Positions 1-6,766 of a stretch of 28,416 nucleotides of DNA are shown here, piece by piece. Made by a program: the position numbers and the translations under genes. Every line of letters begins with the position of its first letter. Within the stretch, counting starts at the first letter, position 1. A model generated the notes under the pieces. The model saw nothing but the letters and a program-made list of their open reading frames with translations, ran no database searches and was not told the origin of the DNA. The DNA is taken from IMG/VR virus record IMGVR_UViG_3300020180_000098, positions 1 through 28,416 of that record; one strand, written 5' to 3'. The DNA comes from a virus.

Positions 1-726
1 GTTATTCACACTTATATTATTTCCAGCATAATGATATGTGACGGCGTCCCAATCGTACACTGCGATTGAATTGTTGTTTGCAGTTTCATACAAACCCCCT
101 TCTGACCCTGATCCAGCTGTCCCGAATCTATATAATCCAACTGAATAACTAGTAATTGTGTCTGTAACTATAAAATCAAAATCTGTAATTTGTATAGTTG
201 AGGCATTTCTAGACATTGGACTATTTGCAAGTTTTGATGTTGCCGAATTAAAATAAGGAAAGGTGTTGGCTGTAAAGGAACTAGCATTTGTGCCGCCGTT
301 TGCAATTGGCAATACTCCGCTAACTCCCGACGTGAGACTAATCGGTAAAAAATTTGTCCAACCAGTATCAAAATTCGTTGCGCTATTTTTGCTTAAAATT
401 TGCCCAGTGGTTCCACCTGTTGCTACTCCTGCGCCTGTTGCTCCTGTCGATCCTGTAGCACCTGCGGATCCTGTAGCTCCTGCCGATCCAGTAACTCCAA
501 TATCACCTTGAGGTCCTGTCGATCCAGTTGCACCTGGCGATCCTGCCGGTCCTGTCGATCCAGTTGCACCTGGCGATCCTGCCGGTCCTGTCGATCCAGT
601 TGCACCTGGCGATCCTGCTGCTCCAGTTGCGCCTTGAGTCCCTACGCCGTCAATCACAATAGAGGTCTCTGATTGCACCTCTATTAATTTATCTAAATTA
701 GAATTTATTACAATTGTACCTGTCAT
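1..726 (-). CDS. Collagen-like tail fibre protein, N-terminal part (truncated by window edge)
   Basis: The frame opens at the ATG at 726 and stays open for 242 codons to base 1, so the C-terminus is outside the window. The start overlaps the stop of the upstream gene in an ATGA arrangement. After about 30 leading residues there is a Gly-X-Y block at about residues 29-105, with triplets such as [12 protein letters not shown] and GSA. Next comes the segment [10 protein letters not shown], which is common just after fibre stalks in phage tail proteins, then a beta-rich Ser/Thr/Asn-rich region. Collagen-like stalks in phages form trimeric rods in tail fibres. The receptor-binding tip would be in the missing C-terminus. 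Sure that this is a collagen-like structural protein; the fibre role is inferred from its place beside tail genes. Confidence 0.85.
   Translation of the reverse strand, partial: MTGTIVINSNLDKLIEVQSETSIVIDGVGTQGATGAAGSPGATGSTGPAGSPGATGSTGPAGSPGATGSTGPQGDIGVTGSAGATGSAGATGSTGATGAGVATGGTTGQILSKNSATNFDTGWTNFLPISLTSGVSGVLPIANGGTNASSFTANTFPYFNSATSKLANSPMSRNASTIQITDFDFIVTDTITSYSVGLYRFGTAGSGSEGGLYETANNNSIAVYDWDAVTYHYAGNNISVNN
512..619 (-). repeat. Three 36-bp direct tandem repeats inside the collagen-like stalk
   Basis: Units lie at 512-547, 548-583 and 584-619. They are nearly identical at DNA level, differing at the final base of the last unit. Each encodes 12 residues, [12 protein letters not shown] or a permutation. 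Identity at synonymous positions suggests recent expansion by slippage or unequal recombination, so stalk length is probably variable among relatives. Confidence 0.9.
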
Positions 727-1070
727 CTAGTAACCTGCGGACTAAAGAAAATCTTGCCCTCAATTAATCTAGTAACAACTGACGACCCACTCACGAGCTC
801 TAAATCATAAACCGCAACGCCGCTGATTAAAGCTGTTGCGGCTGCTGATATATTTATAGTGACAGTCCCAAGCACTCCGCCTAATACAAGCCCCGAATTA
901 GCAGTAGTTAAATCTAGTAAAATTTCTAGATCATTCACCTGCCTTCTTGCCTGCATACGCGCGGTAAATCCTGTAAGATTTACGAGCGTTCCCAGGGAAT
1001 CCTTCCAGGTTAAGACTTGCGTAACTGTTGCGCCCTGTTCGAATGTAAGATCGTGCTTGCCTGCGCTCAT
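723..1070 (-). CDS. Phage tail appendage protein (BppU-like / minor structural beta-sandwich)
   Basis: 115 aa. The sequence begins with a pattern I recognise from many small phage tail or baseplate appendage proteins: a DLTFEQGAT stretch, [16 protein letters not shown], and near the end [10 protein letters not shown], with VTR as the last residues. The family is a small beta-sandwich, often called BppU N-terminal-like, and usually precedes a fibre or receptor-binding gene. That matches this locus, where the collagen-like fibre follows with an ATGA overlap. The start overlaps the stop of the holin-like gene by ATGA at the end of an A9 run. No signal peptide or membrane segment is seen. The role as a fibre attachment domain is inferred from family and context. 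Confidence 0.65.
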   Translation of the reverse strand: MSAGKHDLTFEQGATVTQVLTWKDSLGTLVNLTGFTARMQARRQVNDLEILLDLTTANSGLVLGGVLGTVTINISAAATALISGVAVYDLELVSGSSVVTRLIEGKIFFSPQVTR

Positions 1071-1252
1071 TTTTTTTTCTCTTTGTAAAATATTGCTATA
1101 GCTGAAAATATAGCAAGCAATGCGCTCGCCACTGAATCAACTAATGCACTCGATAGATTTAAGTTTAGATAAACCAAAGCCGATCCAATAAATCCCAACC
1201 AAGTCGTTTTTTCCCCAAGTCTACTTATCGCCCAATTAATTAATATTTTCAT
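1067..1252 (-). CDS. Small two-TM membrane protein, holin candidate
   Basis: 61 aa from the ATG at 1252. An AGGAG sits seven bases upstream of this ATG; a longer in-frame start at 1366 has no such support and lies within the upstream gene. There is a basic/polar N-terminal segment, then hydrophobic stretches at about residues 18-34 and 38-55, and a very basic tail ending EKKK. Two membrane segments, a charged tail and a location next to cell-wall enzymes fit a class II-type holin. The gene overlaps the end of the preceding small membrane protein gene, so the two are probably translationally coupled. A holin/antiholin or holin/helper pair is possible. No specific family is recognised. Confidence 0.6.
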   Translation of the reverse strand: MKILINWAISRLGEKTTWLGFIGSALVYLNLNLSSALVDSVASALLAIFSAIAIFYKEKKK

Positions 1253-1457
1253 CGTCATTCTCCTGTATATATTTTTGTTCTTGTCCACTGATTCCAGATT
1301 TTCTATTGCGTCGTCTCTCAACTCCGCTACCCCAAAGCTTGCCAAAGCTTTTAAAAACTCCAACAATTGCTAGCCCAGTTACAACTGGCAAGTTAACTGT
1401 AGTAATTAATAAAGCCGCTATATTACCGGCTAACTCGCTGATGATTTCCGTTTCCAT
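1236..1457 (-). CDS. Small one-TM protein of the lysis block
   Basis: 73 aa. The start ATG at 1457 is preceded by AGGAGCGAAAAA, a good Shine-Dalgarno sequence. Residues about 8-36 are hydrophobic (one long or two short membrane segments), followed by an Arg-rich stretch (ERRRNRK) and an acidic Asn/Glu-rich tail. Its 3' end overlaps the start of the holin candidate. The layout of membrane segment, positive patch and hydrophilic tail suits a holin, antiholin or membrane anchor, but I recognise no named family. Confidence 0.55.
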   Translation of the reverse strand: METEIISELAGNIAALLITTVNLPVVTGLAIVGVFKSFGKLWGSGVERRRNRKSGISGQEQKYIQENDDENIN

Positions 1458-1488
1458 TTTTTCGCTCCTGTAAATCTAATAATTTTTT

Positions 1489-1590
1489 TTACTGCTTCAC
1501 CCATCTACTCCTAAGCGGCAACTTAGCGTTTGCGCTGTGATGTTCTTTTAAAACTTCGACCTGTTTAATAGCTAATACTTGACTTAACAT
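1489..1590 (-). CDS. 33-aa mini-gene with strong ribosome binding site
   Basis: A short frame, ATG at 1590 to TAA at 1489-1491, encodes 33 aa beginning MLSQVLAIKQ and ending RWVKQ. The ATG is preceded by GGGGGAGAAA, among the best Shine-Dalgarno sequences in the window, and overlaps the end of the upstream gene by seven bases. It fills what would otherwise be the only sizeable gap here. The product is basic and partly amphipathic, with no clear membrane segment. Function unknown; the case for it being real rests on the ribosome binding site and packing. Confidence 0.5.
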   Translation of the reverse strand: MLSQVLAIKQVEVLKEHHSANAKLPLRSRWVKQ

Positions 1591-2153
1591 TTTCTCCCCC
1601 TTGGTAGATTGTTATAAATCTCGGACAACGTGTTAATTGCAACATTGTAACTAACACCCGAAAACTTTGTTAAAACGTCCCTTGCGTAATTCTCGAACGT
1701 TTGCGCCACTATTAAAAAGCACTTGCGAATTTCTTCATTGCTCGAATTATCCATTAAATGCCTGCGCTTGGAATAATATCTAATCGAAAACTCTTCAACT
1801 AAGGTGCTATTAAAACACTGTAAATCATGAGGTCTTAACCTATCTTGTATCTGCAAAAATCTTCTCCCCTGCCCTCTATTTGTGAACTCATGCTCTAAAA
1901 TAATTGGGTGAAACTCAACTATCGTGTCCTTAATTCTAAAATCTGCCGTTGATTTATTTAATAAAGGTACTTGAAATGTTTCTCCTGCTATACACTGCCA
2001 ATTAGGGATCAACCTTTCATTAGCTAAGGCGCAAGCCGCCTCTGAGTACGATGCAAATTGAATTTTTTTTTCTGCAAAATTAGGAAAATATGAGGCTTCG
2101 AGAAGTGTTTTTTCATATAATCCATTTCTTACAGAAACTTCAATCTTTGCCAT
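1584..2153 (-). CDS. Unknown phage protein, possible nuclease-like fold
   Basis: 189 aa. No family is recognised with confidence. The N-terminal third carries FAEKKIQFASYSEAACA and a Trp/Cys segment near residue 52. A stretch at about 70-84 (TADFRIKDTIVEFHPI) resembles the D-X(n)-E-X-K core of PD-(D/E)XK enzymes, with Asp71, Glu80 and His82 in place of the usual Lys. The C-terminal half is helical and charged and ends in RGRKC. No signal peptide is seen. It sits six bases after the glycosidase-like gene, between cell-wall enzymes and small membrane proteins. It could be a degenerate nuclease or a structural or lysis accessory protein. Confidence 0.6.
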   Translation of the reverse strand: MAKIEVSVRNGLYEKTLLEASYFPNFAEKKIQFASYSEAACALANERLIPNWQCIAGETFQVPLLNKSTADFRIKDTIVEFHPIILEHEFTNRGQGRRFLQIQDRLRPHDLQCFNSTLVEEFSIRYYSKRRHLMDNSSNEEIRKCFLIVAQTFENYARDVLTKFSGVSYNVAINTLSEIYNNLPRGRKC

Positions 2154-2159
2154 ATTTTT

Positions 2160-3173
2160 CTATCTATATTTTCCGTCTCTAAATGCTAAATTACAAACTC
2201 CAACTTTTTTGTTATTTACAAAAATATCAACTAGCGCATCGCCCTGGATCCTTCTTGCTTTTTCAGATAACAAATAACCCCAATCGTTGCAATAATATCT
2301 ATGTCCCCCACCTACAAACTTTCCAAAATATTTAGCTTTATCTATTGTCTGCCCATTTCTGGTTTTAAAAACTATTTCTTTAACTTTTTGCGGAATAATA
2401 AAAACAGGTTTTTGGTCTTTTCCTGACGGTGGCACAGTGTGCTGATCTCCATGTGATTTTAATAGCCAATCTTTAGGAAGCTTTGTTGCACCTCTTGCAG
2501 TTGATAAATAAATCCATGAATCAATTTGTCTAGATGTCGGATAAGCTCTTCTCTTCGCTCTTGCTGTTTTGTCCTCTGTCTTCAAACGACCGTTACACTG
2601 TGGCGCCCAAAACATAAAGTATTCAGCATCTTTATAATTTCTTTTAAACTCTTCAACGTTTGAATCGCAACAATTTGTCCCATCAAAACTAAAGGCATAT
2701 CTTCCGCCTCGTGGCTTTCTGTCTGCGCCATGGTACTCATTCAAATATTTTCTACTAACATGACCTTTTCTGTGATTAGGCGAATTGACAAGCTCATAGT
2801 TTAAGCCCTGCAATTCTTGCCTTACGACTTCCGCAAACTCTTCAAATTGCCTGTCGTTTAACTCATGTTCGCAACATGGCGAGATGTACCACTTGACGGC
2901 TTTGTTTGAATTAATTAAAGAATAAAATCTCTTCGCTTCTTTTCTTACAAAATCTTTGTCTCTTCTAAAATTAAAATCGTGTTTATCACGCCACATTAAT
3001 TGGAGTCTGCAAATTTTAACTCGACCAGTCGCAAGCACGTCTCTCACTGCTGGCAATGCATCGCCAAAGCCGTCAACATAAGTAAACGCCCCTAACGCCC
3101 AACCGTCTGAAAACTCTTCTACTGCAACCTTTCCGTACCTAGCTATTCCTAATAAATCTAATCCGTAATTCAT
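2160..3173 (-). CDS. Glycoside hydrolase-like phage protein (putative)
   Basis: 337 aa. The start overlaps the stop of the transglycosylase gene (ATGA). Residues 1-235 read like a TIM-barrel glycosidase. There are alternating strand/helix segments, a short motif WYISPCCEHELN at about 95-106 ending in an acidic residue where a barrel enzyme would carry one, then RYAFSFDGTN at about 158-167 and FWAPQCNGR at about 188-196. PTSRQIDSWIYLS (about 212-224) resembles a segment I associate with phage and metagenomic proteins of this type. The last 80 residues look like a separate small beta domain. Its position beside the lytic transglycosylase suggests action on cell-wall or capsule sugars. Substrate and catalytic residues are inferred, not proven. 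Confidence 0.45.
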   Translation of the reverse strand: MNYGLDLLGIARYGKVAVEEFSDGWALGAFTYVDGFGDALPAVRDVLATGRVKICRLQLMWRDKHDFNFRRDKDFVRKEAKRFYSLINSNKAVKWYISPCCEHELNDRQFEEFAEVVRQELQGLNYELVNSPNHRKGHVSRKYLNEYHGADRKPRGGRYAFSFDGTNCCDSNVEEFKRNYKDAEYFMFWAPQCNGRLKTEDKTARAKRRAYPTSRQIDSWIYLSTARGATKLPKDWLLKSHGDQHTVPPSGKDQKPVFIIPQKVKEIVFKTRNGQTIDKAKYFGKFVGGGHRYYCNDWGYLLSEKARRIQGDALVDIFVNNKKVGVCNLAFRDGKYR

Positions 3174-3580
3174 AAAATCATTTCCGTAGTTTGTGGATCG
3201 TTGTAATGCTGTGTAACTAATCTAACATAATTTCTTGTTTCTCTTGGTAGAAACGGCTGCAAGTCTTCAAACTTTGTAAGCTGCCTTCTTCTCATCAAGC
3301 TTCTTAAATTTCCACTACCCCAGTTATAAGCGGCTAATGCTAATCTAATGTCTTTGAATGATTGTAACTGTCTATTAATTTCCAAACATCCAGCGATTAC
3401 ATTTTGGATCGGATTGCGCACGTCTGGTTTTTTAAATTTAACAATCTCCGCCCATTCTTTAAATGTAGGTGGCATCAATTGCATTAAGCCTTCTGCTCCT
3501 GCGTGCGATTTAGCGTTTGGATCGAATCCTGATTCTTGTCTAATGATCGCTAAGATAAGTTTAAAATCAGCTTGTATCAT
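3170..3580 (-). CDS. Lytic transglycosylase, SLT family
   Basis: 136 aa, almost only the catalytic domain. Hallmarks of the Slt70-like goose-type lysozyme fold are present in order: IIRQESGFDPNA with catalytic Glu16, GAEGLMQLMPPT at about 28-39, ALAAYNWGSGNL at about 81-92, and FLPRETRNYV near residue 110. These enzymes cleave the beta-1,4 bond between MurNAc and GlcNAc and form 1,6-anhydro ends. No signal peptide is seen, so it needs either a holin (as endolysin) or virion packaging (as entry enzyme). It overlaps by ATGA both the upstream one-TM gene and the downstream glycosidase-like gene, which suggests a coupled lysis set. Confidence 0.9.
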   Translation of the reverse strand: MIQADFKLILAIIRQESGFDPNAKSHAGAEGLMQLMPPTFKEWAEIVKFKKPDVRNPIQNVIAGCLEINRQLQSFKDIRLALAAYNWGSGNLRSLMRRRQLTKFEDLQPFLPRETRNYVRLVTQHYNDPQTTEMIL

Positions 3581-3900
3581 TTCTTCTGATACTCCGCTTT
3601 TGAATTTTTTGCACCGATGTCTACAACTTTATCGGTTAAATTTAAATGAATTTCTTGTTTAAATGTCGCTATTATTGCAAGCGCTAGCACGATAACTACG
3701 CACCACGACATACATTTTGCAAGTTTTAATAAGCCCTCTGCCAACTTGTCATAAATGCGATCTCTTGCTTCCTGGTCACTTAATGCAACCTGTACCATTG
3801 CTTTGGTGTTGTTTTCTATTCCTGATAAACTAATAGTTTGCACTCTCATTTCAGATCCTAAATTGTCTAGTTTCATATCTAAAGTTTCTAAATTTGACAT
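3577..3900 (-). CDS. Single-TM protein upstream of transglycosylase
   Basis: 107 aa. The N-terminal ~60 residues are polar and heptad-like (LDMKLDNLGSEMRVQ onward), suggesting a coiled coil. They are followed by one hydrophobic segment at about 63-80 containing WCVVIVLALAIIA, then a polar C-terminus ending in KK. GAGAG lies about five bases before the ATG. The stop overlaps the start of the transglycosylase by ATGA. This layout is frequent for phage membrane proteins that partner endolysins, such as holin-like or haemolysin XhlA-type proteins. The XhlA resemblance (coiled coil, then a C-terminal TM) is an inference from layout only. Confidence 0.6.
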   Translation of the reverse strand: MSNLETLDMKLDNLGSEMRVQTISLSGIENNTKAMVQVALSDQEARDRIYDKLAEGLLKLAKCMSWCVVIVLALAIIATFKQEIHLNLTDKVVDIGAKNSKAEYQKK

Positions 3901-3925
3901 ATACTCTCATCATAAAAATTGTTTA

Positions 3926-4387
3926 TTATGCTATCTCTAAATCGATCTCGCCGAAAAATTGCATGTTAGCTCCTAGCACAAAGTTAATAGTTGGTGTTCT
4001 ATAAATATCTACAGTTGTCTGATTCCCCGCTGTAAAAATCATACCAGGCTCCCAGTCTACTGCTGCTTTCACAAGGATAGGCGAGGCTTGTCGACCGCTT
4101 GCGTGTGTCGTAATTCCAGCCGGTAGCGGTAAAATAATTGCGTTACTTGCAGTACCCCCCAAAGTATATGTAAATCCTACTTTTACTTTGAACAGTTTTC
4201 CGATCTGTATAAATTTACATCTCTCTATAACTTGAGTAGTGATAGTCATAGATCCCGTAGCTGTTAGCGTTGGTGTCCAGCTTGTCCAGTTTAGTGTAGA
4301 TTGCGCTCCCCCAACGCCGTCAATTAAATTACCTAGGTCGTTAGCCGTCCAGCCTGATACTTGCCTAATTAAATTTGCGTAGCTCAT
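3926..4387 (-). CDS. Small fibre / receptor-binding-type structural protein
   Basis: 153 aa. The middle carries WTSWTPTLTATGSMTIT followed by a segment rich in short strands around KLFKVKVGFTYTLGGTAS, and near the end FVLGANMQFFGEIDLEI. This WTPT...Y...G motif set is familiar from phage head or tail fibre and sheath-associated domains that form trimeric beta structures. N-terminal residues 1-25 (NLIRQVSGWTANDLGNLIDG) could be the attachment helix to the tail tip. It follows the hub gene directly and precedes the lysis block. I call it a structural fibre-like protein with moderate certainty; which part of the virion it binds is not visible. Confidence 0.6.
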   Translation of the reverse strand: MSYANLIRQVSGWTANDLGNLIDGVGGAQSTLNWTSWTPTLTATGSMTITTQVIERCKFIQIGKLFKVKVGFTYTLGGTASNAIILPLPAGITTHASGRQASPILVKAAVDWEPGMIFTAGNQTTVDIYRTPTINFVLGANMQFFGEIDLEIA

Positions 4388-4390
4388 TAT

Positions 4391-6766
4391 TTAAGTCCCT
4401 AATAAATTTCTGTCGTCACACGTTGGATCACTTGCATGGAAAGGTTTAACAACTCTTAAATCTAGTATCAACCTCGGTGATACGCCTCTATCTCGGTCTA
4501 TTTGTTTGCCTATGATCTGGCATCTATACCGCTGCGCTCTAACTGCTTTTCGTCCCTTAAAGATATCTATTATATTACCTTGAAAGGTTACCCCCTGACT
4601 ACCATAATTAGATCCATAGTGCGCCGGCATTTTAGTAGAAACTAAATCTACTATGTGCATTATTTCTAAAGTAGAGTTATCAAAAAACGGTACTTCGATC
4701 CTGACAACAAAGGCCGGCGCGTCACTCCTTGCTAAAATATAATTTGCATAAGTCGTGGCAGTAGTTAAATCCGCTATTAGCTGCGTGTCTCTGTCTTCTA
4801 TTGGTCGCGTGCCGTAAATTATTGAAGAATTAGGATTCGCTTGCTGCACTACTAGCACGTTTCCAACGTTGTCGCTCACTGGTCGTATAAAGAAACTCTC
4901 ATCATTTTTTATGGAATTTTTTGCATACGTGATCGTGGTCGCGTTTACTACGGCACTGATATCAAGCTGCCTAAATGTTAAGACACTACAATTCTCATCC
5001 GTAAATAACTTTTGTACTGCAAGCCTTGGACTCCATGGCAATAAACTTAGCTTCCCATTATTTCGCGGTACTAAAAAACTCGCTGTTTCTTTAACTAAAA
5101 TACTTATAAAATCTTCTAGCGTCGGGCTACCGGCAACATACCCAGCTACTCTTCTTTGATTGTCACCAATTGTATAAGCTTGCTGCTCTGTAGCGTATGG
5201 TCCGGTGTCATAATCATTTGTATTGGGGACCCATGAGCTGCCGCTCCACTGCCGCGTCACTAATCTTAAAATATGAACTGGGTTAAAAATTGGTATGTTT
5301 GGCGTCCCTGTAATCACTCCGGCTGCGTCATCATTAATCCCTGCCGTAACTGATACCATTATATCGAGATTCTGCATGTCGCTTTTAGCGCTAATTCTAT
5401 TTTCTTGCGTAAAATTTACAGTCCGATAATTAAATCCCTCGCTGTCTGTGGTGTTTGCTGATACGCTCCAGTTTGCCATATCTATAACAACCCTAGGAAC
5501 ATACGCCCCAGTGTTCTCCAGCCAACCCCCAGCGTCGGAGATTCTAGTAAAATAATTATTATCATTAAGTTTGACGTCAACAATTGCAGAAGTAAAATCT
5601 GTTACTATAGAACCTGTGTATTCTGAGAGAACTATACCTAACGCATAAAGCGGCGTATTAATACCAGCCCTTCGATCCGCTTCGGTTTCTCCGATCGGAA
5701 TTGCTTCGGGAAAAACTGCGTCAACAAAAAACTTAGCTGCCCCCCTAACCTCTGTTAAGTAAGTGAATTTTTTTACAACCACTGAAGTCACTTCTTGCCA
5801 TGTCGCGCTTACTGTAGTGCCGTCCTGCATGGTTGTATTTCTGCGGTAAAAAATAAATCGGATCTCTCCGGTCGGTCCAATCGCTCCGTTGTTTTGTCCT
5901 TGGCACCACCATCTACAACCTGTCACTATTCCAATTGCTAACCCAGTGGGGAAGATGTTCAAAAACTCCGTTTTGCCATGGTTCGTAGGCAATCCCGCGG
6001 CTCCGTCTCTAACCGTTTGTAGACTGTCGTCATTATAAACACTACTAGGCACCACGGCTCTAAATTCTCCGTCGTACTGCTTCGCGTAAACTTGTGACGC
6101 ACCATCTTGTACAAACTGTGTTCCAAAACTAAGCGCATAAGCAAAGCGCGCGATCGTCTTATTGTCGATGCTAGAATCTAACGAGTAAGCCGGAAGAGAT
6201 AAAATATTAGATCCGCTTCCGTCGTTAAAAATAACAGGCAATGTTTTTGCCAAACTATCCCCTGGCACCCTGTACCCACTTGCTGCCATGTCCTCGGTTA
6301 TTATTTTATGCAAATATTTTATTTCAGGCGATACGGTGCTTACTGAAATTGATAACTGTTCATCTCCGTAACACGTTTTATCCCATGAAGTGACTTTCCC
6401 TTTCCAATACTGCGTCCACGAACTCGGTATATTTGTATTCTCTAGTCCTGTTTGCGCCCAAAATAAAGTTACTTCTTGATTAATAATTGTAAACCGTTCA
6501 AATAAATCAGATATAGATCTATGCTCTCCAAAGTTTCCCGATGTGTCATCAAGGGTAATTGTGCCGCTCGGTGCGTCCGGCATTCCATCTTGTCCGATTG
6601 ATTGTCCAATTCCCGACTCGGATATTAAAAGAGGAAAGTAGGTTGTTCCTCCACCTATAGCAGTGCGATTAGTAAATTGCATAGTCTTAGTGACACTAGG
6701 TGTATTGATATCCTTAAAAACTATGTCTGCTCTAAACCAAGGCTGTAACTCTTTGCTTAAGGTCAT
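4391..6766 (-). CDS. Tail hub / baseplate-like tail tip protein
   Basis: 791 aa, the largest gene after the tape measure. It overlaps the preceding lectin-bearing gene by ATGA. The N-terminus (about 1-150) resembles the start of phage tail tip proteins, with a beta-rich segment containing DAPSGTITLDD and WKGKVTSWDK. The middle (about 170-520) is rich in Trp, Tyr and Asn and looks like inserted beta-sandwich domains. The C-terminal third (about 545-791) has TLEDFISILVKETASF, LSLLPW, and a run of strands of the kind seen in gp27-like hub domains, with QGNIIDIFKGRKAVRAQRY near 725-745. Order after tape measure and two distal tail proteins fits the hub that plugs the tail tube. No enzyme motif seen. 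Confidence 0.7.
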   Translation of the reverse strand: MTLSKELQPWFRADIVFKDINTPSVTKTMQFTNRTAIGGGTTYFPLLISESGIGQSIGQDGMPDAPSGTITLDDTSGNFGEHRSISDLFERFTIINQEVTLFWAQTGLENTNIPSSWTQYWKGKVTSWDKTCYGDEQLSISVSTVSPEIKYLHKIITEDMAASGYRVPGDSLAKTLPVIFNDGSGSNILSLPAYSLDSSIDNKTIARFAYALSFGTQFVQDGASQVYAKQYDGEFRAVVPSSVYNDDSLQTVRDGAAGLPTNHGKTEFLNIFPTGLAIGIVTGCRWWCQGQNNGAIGPTGEIRFIFYRRNTTMQDGTTVSATWQEVTSVVVKKFTYLTEVRGAAKFFVDAVFPEAIPIGETEADRRAGINTPLYALGIVLSEYTGSIVTDFTSAIVDVKLNDNNYFTRISDAGGWLENTGAYVPRVVIDMANWSVSANTTDSEGFNYRTVNFTQENRISAKSDMQNLDIMVSVTAGINDDAAGVITGTPNIPIFNPVHILRLVTRQWSGSSWVPNTNDYDTGPYATEQQAYTIGDNQRRVAGYVAGSPTLEDFISILVKETASFLVPRNNGKLSLLPWSPRLAVQKLFTDENCSVLTFRQLDISAVVNATTITYAKNSIKNDESFFIRPVSDNVGNVLVVQQANPNSSIIYGTRPIEDRDTQLIADLTTATTYANYILARSDAPAFVVRIEVPFFDNSTLEIMHIVDLVSTKMPAHYGSNYGSQGVTFQGNIIDIFKGRKAVRAQRYRCQIIGKQIDRDRGVSPRLILDLRVVKPFHASDPTCDDRNLLGT

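Noticed and set aside
512-619. CRISPR-like direct repeats
   Set aside because: Units are contiguous with no spacers and sit in frame in a coding region, giving collagen triplets.
400-672. Plus-strand frame encoding a Cys/Ser/Arg-rich product, and a minus-strand Arg/Gln/Asp-rich frame at 423-605
   Set aside because: Both are off-frame readings of the Gly-X-Y repeat in the collagen-like gene. Their odd composition comes from the 36-bp repeats.
1067-1080. A9 run at the holin candidate/appendage boundary as a second -1 frameshift site
   Set aside because: A -1 slip would join a membrane protein to a tail protein, which makes no functional sense, and the downstream gene has a normal ATG with coupling by ATGA overlap.
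1067-1366. 99-aa version of the holin candidate beginning at 1366
   Set aside because: The additional N-terminus lies wholly in another frame of the upstream gene; AGGAG stands correctly only for the ATG at 1252.
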